From positions 419,586-483,585 of the forward strand of contig PUQB01000068.1 of assembly GCA_003024785.1 (NCBI GenBank): a DNA stretch of 64,000 nucleotides. Reading direction: 5' to 3'. Positions 1 through 11,212 of this stretch are shown here, piece by piece. A program made the position numbers and the translations under genes. The notes below the pieces were generated by a model. The model made no database searches. It was not told where the DNA came from and saw only the letters and a list, made by a program, of their open reading frames with translations. Each line of letters opens with the position of its first letter. Position 1 is the first letter of the stretch. The DNA is from Selaginella tamariscina. Taxonomy: Eukaryota > Streptophyta > Lycopodiopsida > Selaginellales > Selaginellaceae.

Positions 1-2
1 TA

Positions 3-377
3 CACATGCAACATGTCGGTGACTTACCATCATTGTTGTGTCAACTAGAGGAGGTGGAGGGTGCACTAAAAATGAAGGCGAAGAAGTAGATTTCCACTCA
101 GGCAAAGGGGGTTGGTATATCTATAGCAACTAGTAGCTCTTTAGGATTGACACCTTTGCTATCGTTGCCATTGCTCCAAGAGGCAATGCTAACTATTGAG
201 ACCATTGACATCAAGGATGATCCGGTATTGACATCGAGTTGTGGTACATATGATGACTTGACCATCTGCAACATTAAGGAGATGTGTAGGTCATTCTTTA
301 ACAAGGAAGTGGAAGCAACAAGAGGCATACAAAAGGTTGAGGGTTCTATCGATGAGCGCTACACCCTAGATTCATAG
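3..377 (+). pseudogene. gene T, C-terminal end (copy A)
   Basis: This is the 3' end of an unrecognised + strand gene repeated in every unit (other copies end at 15571, 41338 and 58258). The frame runs to a stop at 375-377. It contains an acidic-lysine stretch (EEVEGALKMKAKK), a hydrophobic stretch near LGLTPLLSLPLL and a conserved tail with CGTYDDLTICNIKEMC before RYTLDS. An in-frame TAG near 88 replaces a glutamine found in the other copies, so this copy is interrupted. The gene lies upstream of, and opposite to, the 5-phosphatase remnant. I do not recognise the family. Its multi-copy state and the repeat cluster near its 5' end suggest a transposon-borne gene, which is inference. Confidence 0.45.
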
Positions 378-1689
378 ACACAATTTTGAGAGGAGGTAGG
401 TGAGTTCGATTTAATTTAATCATCTTGGACCTTCTTACCAACTTGGACCCTATGGCATCTACTTTGGACAACAACATGTTGCACCTCAATTCAGTAAGGC
501 TCATAAGCATTCACTTGGTAGCACAAGGTTTCATGTGGTGTTTGCTACAGTTGCTATATTTCCAAAGTTGCATAGGCAGTTGAAGTTATTGGCTTGGAAC
601 TTGCTACAACATATCATGTTTATCGTGGACGAGATTGGGATATTGACAAAAGATAAGGTACTACTTAGTTCTCTTTTTTCATTCCTGTTTACTTGTTACC
701 TTTTCTATGAATCTTTATTGGTGATGCTCTTGTTTAAGCCTTTGAAAATCCATCAGTAATAAATCCACTTTAATTAGGTAGCACCATCCTCATGGATAAT
801 CATGATATTATCAAGATCATGGTAAAATAACATGCTATAATGTTCATGGTAACTTAAACTTGAACACTAAAGCTTTTGTTGTATTCAACTTATGCAACTT
901 GTAATTCAGCGGCTAACAAGATAGGGTGACCTCATTTGGATACTGGATTGGGGACATGATCATCGCTTATTGCATCTATAGACCTTGGCATGAATGTTTT
1001 AAGTACAAAGAAATCTTTTGAGCTAGCAAGGTTAGCCAAAGTTAGAATAGTAAATAGCGTAAAGCCAGAGGAGATATGAACTTAACATCCATTGCATAAA
1101 CAGCATAGTAGGGGATAAGGATTATTGCAATGCTGAGGAAGAAGAGGAACTTGATGAATATGTACATATTTCTTGTGTAATCTATATAATAGCTTAATTT
1201 CCAGCAATAGTGCAAGATGTTTCTGAAATAAAAAAAACACTTCTTTGAGTAATAAGTGCCGACCAAGAATATTCTTTTCCTCAACAAAAATATTCACTGC
1301 ATCACTAGTGAAATTTTGTTGATTAAGAAATATTGAATGACGAATCTAATATATTCTAACCCATGGGCCAAGCCTTTTTTTTGTGGGGACTCAAGATGGG
1401 ATTCTCCTGTTTAATTTAAAAAATTAAGTTAATTAAAAAATTATGTTAATTAAAATAATAATCAATAAAATTATTTTATATTACCTTATCACTAGTCTCA
1501 TACTTATCTATCCCTAAGTCCTATTTATAGGTTGGTTTAAAAGTCAGACGAATATTTGTCCCTTCTGAACCACATAAATAGTTATCTCTTCTCCACAGGA
1601 GCTACAGGCAACAGAGGACTTGTTAAGTCGTTAACTTAAGCTAAATTTTCAGAAGGTAACCAATTGATACCAAAGAAAATTTATTTAGA
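378..1689. other. shared non-coding stretch after gene T (unit A)
   Basis: This AT-rich stretch recurs at 15572-17046, 41339-42667 and 58259-59247. Fragments of it could be extra exons of gene T (around 420-650 a frame reads LGPYGIYFGQQHVAPQFS), but indels between copies break every frame I tried. Near 1395-1480 it carries a run of TTAATTAAA-type sequence. I see no RNA gene or recognisable domain. Confidence 0.4.
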
Positions 1690-2984
1690 ATTGCCAACCA
1701 CATCCGATTCATCTACTGAGTTTCCATTTGTATTGTTTTGTTAAATGTCCATCGAACCGGTGCATTTCCAATACAGGAGTTTATGGGTCTGGTGGATATC
1801 TTTTCTCAAGCTTGCAATACTGCAGATTTCTTTCCTTGAGCTTCTTCTCATGAGCTGCAAGAAAGCACACATTGTTAGCTTTTCTTTGAGAGAGAGAGAG
1901 AGCTTCTCATCTGCGACATGTGAAGAGATAAAAAGAAAGATGTTTCGCAAACACTGAATGACAATGTAACGCCGCGCCCTTTTGCCTGCCTATGACGTCT
2001 CTCAAACCGGGAAATTTCAGTTTGTCAACTCTCTTGCCTAAGAGAGTTTATAAACAAGTATAAAAAATCATAGAGTCTACCTGAAATGTAGGGCTGCAGC
2101 GAAGATTTCCCAAAGACGTATAGTTGCAAGGATCCGATAGCCGACTTTGCCACTAGGCTGCAGAGAAAAAAAGATAAGTAGACTGCAATAAGTCAGAAGA
2201 TGATCGATAAAGAATTGACTTATGGAGAGAAACATACTCACGCCATCTATAGAGACTTTACCTATACTGCCTACCAAGAATGGGGGTGATTCTTGTAAGC
2301 CAATCACATAAAAATCATATTTTCCTCGTCCATTATCAAGAAGCTTCGGAAGTGATTTCTGTGCAAGCTTCGGAAGTGATTTCTGTGCAATCTGCGAAAG
2401 GAGAAATGTGTGTGTGTTTGAACAAGAGAAACCGGTTAAAATTACCTTCCCATTCATGTTCCAGGTGACTGCGTAAATTCTGAGACTCGTAGGTGGTTTT
2501 TGTAATCTCTTGGTGGTGCTTGGCTCATTGATCCCTTTACCTTGTTGTGCAATTGTCTGGGAGCAACCATCGCTTTTTATATCCTGATGTATGTCATTGG
2601 GATTTTCATAACGAGTTCCTTGCCATCCTCTTGGGAAGTTCAGATGCTGTCTCTTGCTTTATGCGATTAAGAGCTTCTAGCGTGGACGGCGTATTCTTTC
2701 TATGCTTCTTGGCCGAATCAATCCTCCTTTACCTTTCCTCTGTGCAGAAACCCACCTAGAAACCTTCCAATTCTCGTGGAACAAATGCGCATGTTTTGCA
2801 TATGGGGAAGTATGAAGAAAAAAGCCCAATTTATATTACCAGTTTAAGTTCTGTGACAACTGCGTGAAATACGGGAACACTTTGTATTTTATTATCACCT
2901 AAGGTCTGAGAAGATGCCACATATATGCCACACATACATGTACAGGCGTATACGCCCCTGTTTGTCTTTGTCGTCACCGGCCAT
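1690..2984 (-). pseudogene. inositol polyphosphate 5-phosphatase remnant (copy A)
   Basis: This is a broken type I inositol-polyphosphate 5-phosphatase, most like the plant 5PTase11 class. A likely start exon begins at 2984 (MAGDDKDKQGRIR). The next exon ends at 2446 with IYAVTWNMNGK and a GTAATT donor. The following exon (2242-2391) reads YDFYVIGLQESP, and 2081-2157 reads SLQLYVFGKSSLQPY. A further exon from 1854 downward reads HEKKLKERNLQYCKLEKRYPPDP across a frame break. The part that holds the catalytic GDxN motif in units B, C and D is shortened here near 1690. The family removes the 5-phosphate from inositol phosphates or phosphoinositides. This copy lacks everything beyond that motif and has an in-frame 24-bp duplication, so it cannot make an active enzyme. 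Confidence 0.7.
2341..2388. repeat. 24-bp in-frame tandem duplication
   Basis: Two identical 24-nt copies (2341-2364 and 2365-2388) lie in the second conserved exon of the 5-phosphatase remnant and repeat AQKSLPKL in the protein. Units C and D have one copy, so the duplication belongs to unit A. Confidence 0.9.
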
Positions 2985-4293
2985 TGAAAAACCCAAACTC
3001 AAATTTTATGTAAATAGGATATTGTGTGTCAAAAGCTAAAATCTACAAATGCAACTTACGTTCGTGCCGTGTTTTAATTAATCATTGATCCTAGACATCT
3101 GAAATCATTAGTTTGTCATAATGTTAATGACCGTTAGCTAGTAATTAATTCATTCTAAGTCATCAATTGGCCACAATAACATTTGAGAATAAACTATGTA
3201 TTAACCCACAAGGCAAAGAACAGGTATGAGTTTTATAAACACACGTGAAGCGTGTGGAACTCTTGTTACTTTGCAGTAAAATAAAAAAATTCAGTTGGTA
3301 TGATAAGCAAGTTACAAGTTGCGATATACGATGACTTGCTCTTTGCCGGTTGAGAAACAGGAAAGGAGATGTTCAATCTCGAAGGACACCTGTTGGATCC
3401 TAGCCGTTCGTCTTCGTGATCACGAAGGGGATAATTAAAATTATTTCATTGTCATGGAATAAAAGAAACAATTTTGCCTATAATTAATATAAAATTCTTA
3501 TTTATACTGTCGAACTATATAGTTTTCATCAACAACACAACAACTCCTTCATTTGTCTCACTTGATAATGAAGCTTATTCTTTTTTTTTTTTTTCTATTA
3601 ATTTCCTATTGAAAACTAACTTTATAGATTTATTAAATGAAAAAAAAATACGGCACAATATACTGGGTCCCATATATTTCCGCACTCGACGTGGTTGGGA
3701 TAACACTAAATATATTATTAAACGATTGACACCCACCCATGATGTGCTATATGCCTCCTTTTGCTATAGTGAACGCCCTTTGAGCACCAATAACGACATT
3801 TATGTGTATAAAAGTGTGTGGATATAAAAAAATAATTTCACTGAACATTATACAATGTGGTATAATTTAATAAGAAATTCAAGAATATTCGCCTTAGTAT
3901 CTAAGTGTTTGATTTAGAGGATTAACATTCGCAAACAAAACAGAAAAAGAAAAAAACAACAGGCTTCACAACACACTTTCCTCCAAACAACCATCACCAT
4001 ATAGACATGAGATCACTCAGAAACACAGACACACCTACGACCACCACCACTACCACACCATTCTGACACATACACATTACTATAAATTACATCTTGTAAT
4101 ATAATTATATTATTATAAATAATTATAAGATGACTATTAATAATTGCAAATAGGGGTTCTTTTTCTACGATGGGGTGGTCAAGTTTCATGTTACTAACAA
4201 GTTTTTGTTCTTGCATTCAAAGTAAATAAATGTAGCCTTAAATAAAATCTATTACAAACCAAATCATAAACATACAAACGGAAGTGCATGTGT
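2985..4293. other. spacer between 5-phosphatase and LRR gene (unit A)
   Basis: This AT-rich spacer is shared with 17668-18024 plus 23888-25432 (B), 43880-45184 (C) and 60386-61723 (D). It includes a T-run near 3580 and an A/T-rich palindromic stretch near 4095-4135. I see no supported coding exon. It should contain the 5' flank of the 5-phosphatase and the 3' flank of the LRR gene. Confidence 0.5.
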
Positions 4294-6929
4294 TTATTCC
4301 ACCCTTTCAAAGTTTGTACTCTGAGAAGAAGATGATGAGCTCCCAGATGTTGAACTTTGATTCTGTAAAATACGATCGTTTTTAAAATACTTGTTAATAT
4401 ATTTAACACCAAAGTAGAAATAGCCTCCCAACACCCCCGGTAAGAAAGCAACTGCAAGTCCCATAACAAACCCATTAACAACCGTAAAAATGGTAGCGTT
4501 ATCACTGTTTTCAACAACTGAAATAGTTGGGGTGGGGAAGTTACACGTTCTGTTGAGTGGGAGCCCACAAAGACCTGGATTTCCTTCAAACCAAGAAGCA
4601 TCTAGCGTGGGAAGTTGGCCTCCACTGGGAATGGACCCGGTGAGATTGTTGTGAGATACGTTGAAAACTGTGAGAAAGCTCAGAGTCGCAAACTCTTTTG
4701 GAATATTACCCACTAAGCTGTTATTAGCTATGTCAATATAAAGTAGTGAAACTGCATTTGCAAGCTGAGGAGGGATGGAACCAGAGAGCTTATTGTTGCA
4801 AGCATTAATATTTGTAAACTTACAAGTTTTCCAAGTTCCGCAGGTATATTACCACTTAACAAGTTGTTGCCTAAATCAAGGTCGATTCAAATTGATTAAC
4901 GTCATATGCAGGACCATTGATGTCAGAATTCACAAGGATGTTGAAATTGCAAACGTCGCAAGTAATTTTTCTTCTTTGTCGGAATACGTTAAGATTTTGA
5001 AAAGAGACAGGTTGCCAAGTTCTCGTGGTATAGTTCCATGGAAATTATTACCATGCAAAGAAAATGACCATAACTTACTACAGTTGGCAAACCATGCAGG
5101 AATAGTCGATTCAAGATTGTTGTAACCAAAGGATATTATTTGTGCCGAAGTGCATAGCTGAGGTGCTAAACTGTTTGGGATTGGTCCACTTAAGCTGTTA
5201 TTATCAAATATATGTTGGATTGTACCAGAAATACTATCAGGGAGACTGCCACTAAACTCATTATTGTCCAATGTCAAAGACACAAGGTTGGACAAATTAC
5301 CAATGGTATTTGGAATTCTACCATGCAGAAAGCAAGCTTGTTAAATTGGATATATCAGAGGATAATCCACCTGAAAGCTTATTATACTGCAGAGATAAAT
5401 ATTTCAAATGAACCAGATTTAGCAGTCGGTCGGGTATAGTGCCAGCAACCTCGTTTTCATCCAATTCCAACTGCTCGAGCTTGTTTAGATCCCCCAAACT
5501 CTCTGGTATAGTTCCGGAAAGGCTGTTATTACTTAAGTACAGCTGCTCGAGATTCTTCAAGTTCCCCATACACTTTGGAATTGTCCCAATTAGATTGTTG
5601 CTACTTAATCTCAGTTCGACAAGAGAGTGAAGATTGCAAATATGAGTTGGTATATGTCCAGTAAGTCCATTAGTACTAAGGTCAAGTCCCAGCAAATGCA
5701 CAAGATTATTTCTATATGTATAAAAGTTTCATTTAAATGCTTTACCTGAAGATTTTTATATTGCCCATGCATTCTGGTATTCTTCCAACAAGTTTGTTGC
5801 CCCATATGTAAAGCTCAACCAATGAACGAATATTGCATACATTACTTGGAATAGAACCTTGAAGTTGACACTCAGAAAGATAAAGGTATTTTAACGCTGG
5901 AAATCCTTTGGTTTTAAACAAAATATGAAGAGTATTATTCAAAGGATTAGCTCCGGCAGAGAAATAGATTAATTTGGGGAGATGTCCCAAATTACTTGGT
6001 CTTTGCAGTGTTATTCAAATAAATCTCTAGCCATGTTAAGTTATATAACTTGGATATGCTGTTTGGTACCTCTCCAGAAAATGAATTGTTACTAATGTCA
6101 AGCTCCTGTATAAAATAATTCATAATTAATATTTATTATGCATAAAAGATTACTAGGATATTACCTGAAGGTTTTTTAAATTACCCAAACATTCTGGTAT
6201 GCCAACGAGTTTGTTGCAATGGATGTAAAGCTGAACTAGTGAATGAATATCACATATATTATCTGGAATGGAACCTTGAAGTTGACACTCAGAAAGATTG
6301 AGGTATTTCAAAGCTGGAAATCCTTTGGTTTTAAACAAGATCTGAAGAGTATTATTCAAAGGGTTAGACATGGCATTAAAATAGATTAAATTGCGAAGAT
6401 GGCCCAATTGACTTGGTTTTTGCATGGTAAAGTCGTTAAAAGAAATGTCTAGCCACATTAGATTATACAAGTCGGATAACTGCTGGCAAATCTCCAGAAA
6501 ATGAGTTGTTATTAAATGAAGCTCCTGTAAAGTGCTACTGTTCATGAAATTAGATAATTCACCAGAAAATGAATTATTTGAGAGATCAACAACTTGCAAG
6601 CTGGATGAAAGGGTGGCACACCAGGATGACAAGGGTGTGCCACTTAGATTGTTGCTAGAAAGATTGAGAACTTTAAGAGATGGAAGATCGCACCAAAATG
6701 GCCAAAGCTTACCAGACAATTCAGAATTGTTTAAGTAAAGTTCTTGCACTCTCTGCTGTTGCCACCTTTCCATGATTTTAATTCCATGCTAGTATTCCAA
6801 CTTGTTAAGGCTTTGGAATTCTACCTAATTTATCTTTAATAGTCAGTAACACTGATGCATCATAATTAATTGAAATAGCAGCACACCAACAATTAAAGTA
6901 CTAAAAAACAGCACTAATATACTCAACAT
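4294..6929 (-). pseudogene. LRR receptor-like protein, frameshifted (copy A)
   Basis: This is a plant LRR receptor-like protein: signal peptide, LRR ectodomain, one membrane span and a short tail, with no kinase. Such proteins sit in the plasma membrane and usually signal through partner kinases in immunity or development. Three exons fit: 6165-6929, 5746-6105 and 4294 to about 5689. The start at 6929 gives MLSILVLFFSTLIVG. The C-terminus is the only intact one of the four copies: GNPGLCGLPLNRTC, then a hydrophobic span from TIFTVVNGFVMGLAVAFLPG, then a serine-rich tail ending NFERVE. Lesions are a 1-nt loss in the signal peptide, a 7-nt loss near 6770, a changed acceptor near 5690 and frameshifts near 5300 and 4900. 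Relative to the other copies it has an extra LRR segment around 5580-5660 (ICNLHSLVELRLSSNNLIG). Confidence 0.85.
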
Positions 6930-7007
6930 GTTTTGGAAATTTGTCACAAAGTGTACACTAGAGACAAAGTTTTAAATTCTTTAACTAGATGATTTATGCA
7001 TGTGAGT

Positions 7008-7015
7008 CTTATATA
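7008..7015 (-). promoter_or_regulatory. candidate TATA box, LRR copy A
   Basis: TATATAAG on the minus strand lies about 80 bp upstream of the LRR start codon at 6929. It is conserved at the same distance in copies B (28100-28107) and C (48277-48284). It is a motif match only. Confidence 0.4.
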
Positions 7016-7711
7016 TTGATTAAACCTTTGGACCCTTATTTAACAATATATATATTGTTAACTTAATAATACATTTGATTAATTCAATTAAGATTTATTA
7101 TTATCCTAGACGAGAGGTTGAACTAGTATTAAGACTAAATCAAAGTAAACTTAGATGCTAAATAAATATTTTAATCTATTTATTGTAGATGTGTTTTTCT
7201 CTTTGGAATATTTCCAAAGTCCTTTGATTATATAATATATATATCTTTCGTTAATTTTTTATTCAAATAATCTTTCTCTTTCAAGAAGAAATCAATATCT
7301 TGCCTAAGCCAATTTTACATATCATGACATCCGTAGTAAATTTTAAATTTGATATGTGAGTATATATAAAATCCAAAATAATAGACTTAATAAATAGTTG
7401 TTCTAAAGGACTATACTATATTATAGTTGACATACTATACTGTATATTATAGTCGATTAATATTTAACTGCAGACTAATATAATCATTTTTGTATGAAAT
7501 AATATATTAAATATAGATTAGCTGTAGTTTTGAGTAAAGATAACAATTGTGACAAAAAGCATTGTGTAACTTAAAAGGTTTTTAGTGACTCTTGAAGAGT
7601 TCTTGGGCCAATACACTGTTAAACGTCTAAAATTCTCGCTAACACATCATCGATAACTCGGTCAACACCAATCCACACAAATACACGGGATAAGGATGGC
7701 TAACCCAGAGA

Positions 7712-7761
7712 ATGTTGTTCACTATGTACCCGGAGAATGTTGCACACATAGTGAACAACAT
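7712..7761. repeat. 16-bp perfect inverted repeat (hairpin)
   Basis: ATGTTGTTCACTATGT at 7712-7727 pairs perfectly with 7746-7761 across an 18-nt loop. Unit B (near 28825-28875) and unit C (near 48970-49020) keep the right arm, but their left arms have several mismatches. Confidence 0.85.
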
Positions 7762-7789
7762 GTAATACTGCTACAGATCTCGTCGTGGC

Positions 7790-7810
7790 AGCAATACACA
7801 TAGTATTGCT
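7790..7810. repeat. 8-bp inverted repeat with 5-nt loop
   Basis: AGCAATAC (7790-7797) and GTATTGCT (7803-7810) form a short hairpin just after the larger one. It is retained around 28910 in B. No T-run follows, so it is not an obvious terminator. Confidence 0.6.
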
Positions 7811-7914
7811 CATAAAATATACTCATGTTTTTAATGTGATAATATTAAAATATAATAATGAACACGGGATATCTTTTTTTACACCCTTCATCTATATTTA
7901 TGCAATCGTTATTA

Positions 7915-8035
7915 TAACCACTATGTACTCATATCCATCCTAACTAGTTATCCTAACCATCTGTTAGTCATATCCATCTTAACCAGTTATTTTAGCCATT
8001 TGTTAACTTATTCTAATCATCTCTTATCCTTTCAT
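7915..8035. repeat. degenerate ~45-bp tandem repeat
   Basis: Two to three diverged copies of a unit with the core CATATCCATC(T/C)TAAC(T/C)AGTTAT followed by CCATCTGTTA-like sequence are visible. The same region in unit B (29020-29170) has a different number of partial copies. It resembles a decayed minisatellite. Confidence 0.5.
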
Positions 8036-9187
8036 AATATGGTCTTTTTTTTTATTTATTCCTTACAATAACTATAATACATTTGTGATTTTACCCAAAA
8101 TTTTCTCATATATGTCATAAAGTATTTATAAAATATTCATGTAATGAAAAGATACTTATCTAACATCCCAACTTGAATGAACATATCCATTTGAGTTAGT
8201 AAACATTCATTGTGTTTGTTATTTGAAAATGTTAAACAACTTGCATTGTAGGTGTTTAAAATTCTTTTTTCATTTATTATTCCTTTTTTTCCATCTTAAA
8301 CAAATTTCGCTCTCCAATGATATTTAATGTCTTATGTGCACACCATTAATTTCATTCTTTCACTATTCAAAGTGTATGTGAAGAGCATTATCCTTAGTAA
8401 TGTGTTGATGGACAAAATTTATTTTAGTAATCCACATTAGTGAATTCGAGATTGCTTACTAATGATCATGATTGAATCCATTTTCAATAATACATATAAA
8501 GACACAATTTTTAACTTTCTTATTCACAACTCTTTAACAATCTTTAAGGCATGCAACAATACCATCGTACAAAATTTAATAACTAAATAAAAATTAATGA
8601 AGGTAACAAAAAGATTAATTCAAAATGTAATAACTATTCAAACTTATTATAAAGAAAACATCTCACCACCCGTAGTATAAGTGATTCTACACACTTTATC
8701 AACTTAACTTTATTGAGAGTATTCACAACAAACATTATATATAATATGTCATTTCTTGTGTTAAGTTTGTGTTAACAACATCATATACAACATCATATAC
8801 AACATGTAAAACAAATAAGTATTATTTTTCAAATTCAAAACTAACTTCATTTATGCAATTCTAAGATATTAATGTGCTTTTAAATTTATAATGAACAACT
8901 TTTTTCAAAATTTACATATTATTGCATGTTTTTTAAATTTATTTCATTTAATTAAAGATTGAGGACTACAATTATTATGATATATAAATAACTTCTATCT
9001 CATCATAGGACATATTTTTCATTTTTATGTTTTATTGTTACAATTGTTCAATCTTTAATTAATAAGATCTGTCAAGTATCTTCACAACGTGCTTGCATTA
9101 TTTTAAATTAACACATGCTTGTTTCAACTAATAAAGTTTAGGGCTATTGTGTTTTTTCAATTTTATTTTCTAAGCATTTAATAATGC

Positions 9188-9553
9188 ACGCCAGTTCCTT
9201 CCTCACTCCCACCTATCTCCTTATATACCTTGAAGTCTTTACAACACTTGGCCTAGTCAGCGGGAGTTAAACATGTTGTTGTCTTTCAACTAAGTTCAGG
9301 GTTGTGTGTGGATAACCATCTGGGGTGCGCCCCGTTCTCCAGTCACGGCTTGTGCCAACTACATATCGTGTCGATTACTTAAATGTCCAAACTTTAAGGT
9401 TGATTTTCATTGTGGATGGTGACAATTGAAAACCTTAGGAAATATGAAGACAAGAGGAACTAAATTCATCTCACTTAGCATGCAATGGTAATGTTTTAAC
9501 ATTATTAAAGTATGAATAGCATTTCCATCCCAACACAAAAGCCTTTGGTGGTT
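9188..9553. other. block inverted relative to unit B
   Basis: This block is the reverse complement of about 30828-31312 in unit B. For example, GTTGTTGTCTTTCAACTAAG here matches the opposite strand near 31225, and the GACTGGAGAACGGGG stretch of B appears inverted near 9335. Sequence on the right (from about 9565) aligns with B in the same direction. B has about 120 extra bases inside the block. The minus strand carries a conserved stretch (GNAIHTLIMLKHYHCMLSE) that I do not recognise. Confidence 0.75.
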
Positions 9554-9564
9554 TTGAAACATTG

Positions 9565-10670
9565 CCACACTGGGTAAGAAGAGTGCCACACATGAGAGAG
9601 TGAGAAAGAGAGTATACTTGTGTTTGTAATATGCTCCTTTATATATTATATATCTCTTATTTCTTCCCCTTGTGCATATCAATAGATCTACCTTCCTGTG
9701 ATGTCCACCCAAGCACCATAGCACCTATCATCATATATGATGGATCTTAGAGGCGGTGTCTGCCCCAGAGTTTCCCATCTCCAATGCTGCCAAGCCATGT
9801 ATCCATTTCCAAAGGGGCCACACCCGGCATTGCCCCTAGCATTCCATCTTCCTAAGTTGACCTTACATACCTTCACCTTACCTAGCAACCATTCAGCAAA
9901 GAGCGACATACACCTTCTATCGGAGCCCGGATGATCCCCTGCGATGGAAAGTTCGGCGACCGACCGTGACAACAACATTCTCTTAGGTCAATTGTTTGGC
10001 CCAAGGCACGGCAAGCAAAATTGGTGACTATAGAGGGATAACAAGGTCGCAGTAAATAGATGGACCACATTACTAACCGAGTAGCAGCAAGGAGACTTGA
10101 TTCGTGGAGATGGACAGAATCACTAAAACAGAGGTTTCATAATACCAGATGCGCTGAAGGCTACGACGAGACATGCTCCGGGGAAGAGGTGCCACATACC
10201 CACCCGACTACTTGCTCGAGATGGCACAAGTGACACCCTTGGGCAGAGTACGGCAAAAGAACAGAAGAACCCAATGGAGATCCCCAAGCGATGGGGATAA
10301 AGAAGGAACTCAGGAACCAGAACCTTATGGCAAAAGGGTGCCACAACCTAATGACAAAGGTGAGCTAAGTGCACGCCCTACTCAAGGCTAGGTGGAGGTC
10401 AGCCAAGAAAGCCCATGAGAAGTGTTGGGAAGACCTTACGACTAGCGAGCAGGGAGCAATGCCCCGCCAAGGAGGTGGATGGAGGACCTGACCAAAGAGA
10501 ATCAAGGGAAGTTAGACAAGAAGGAAACCCCCAATGCACCACCACAACCACAGATGGCAACTCTCGTTGTAGCCCAACCCCGTATGGAGGGAGCATGACA
10601 CAAGCGAGGGAAGCGACTTGTGGAGTGGAGGCCTTACACAATCTGAGACTCGACAACTAGCTTTGAATGA
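9565..10670. mobile_element. retroelement-like remnant (unit A)
   Basis: This block is markedly more GC-rich than its surroundings, is shared only with 31315-32450 in unit B and is absent from unit C. It begins with a sequence ending in a direct CCCGGATGATCCC-type segment. Its + strand then carries broken stretches of charged, proline- and arginine-rich peptide that resemble a degraded retroelement leader and gag. I found no terminal repeats, zinc knuckle or polymerase motif, so the assignment is tentative. Confidence 0.35.
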
Positions 10671-11212
10671 GCCATGAGGGTGTTCAGTAGAACTTTTTTA
10701 ATACTTTTAAGGAAGCTTAAGATATTTAAATTAATTTTTTTAGAAAAAAATTATTAGAATACTTTAACTTTTACTATTAGAAATTTTTAAATAAAATTTA
10801 AGGCTAATTCTTAGCATCATTACTACCATAAAAAGGAGATACTATTTATATAAGGTGCATGAGTACTTAAATTCATTTATATATTTATCATATCTACAAT
10901 GCATGATATACCACTTAAAAGGCGTTAAAGAGAGAATCCTAATCATAAAAACAAATTTCAAGTATTTAAAAAGGTAAACCGATCCTCAAAACATTTTACA
11001 CTTGTCAATAAACACAAGGTATCTTAAAGAATTCATTCTCACCGATACATGTATATTTTTCATATAAATAATATCTATGTACACAAACCTGTAAGTATGC
11101 ATGTATGTCAATAAATGTTAAGAATGTCACAACTTTGTAAATACTAGTAATGCATAATGTGTAAATTGATATATAAAATATTCAGATATGCATAATTTCT
11201 GAAATCTCTCAA
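10671..11212. other. 3' flank of PRMT3 copy A
   Basis: This AT-rich sequence aligns with 32451-33113 and 49766-50168. It includes a conserved GCATGATATACCACTT segment and a stretch near 11000 conserved in all three units. It should contain the PRMT3 3' UTR and cleavage region. I see no other feature. Confidence 0.45.

Larger units (their letters stand above)
6930..9187. other. AT-rich upstream region of LRR gene (unit A)
   Basis: This long AT-rich intergenic region is shared with 28019-30325 and, in shorter form, 48203-49765. It contains two hairpins, a degenerate repeat of a CATATCCATCTTAACTAGTTAT-like unit near 7920-8035 and many poly-A/T tracts. I see no coding exon or RNA gene. The part next to 6930 should hold the LRR promoter. 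Confidence 0.5.

Noticed and set aside
3840..4290. Spacer AT palindromes as terminators or origins
   Set aside because: They are imperfect, low-complexity AT runs that vary between units, with no supporting context.
6532..6738. Plus-strand frames of about 60-75 codons inside the LRR genes (also 27612-27818)
   Set aside because: They are antisense shadows of the conserved LRR exons, and their conservation follows from the minus-strand gene.
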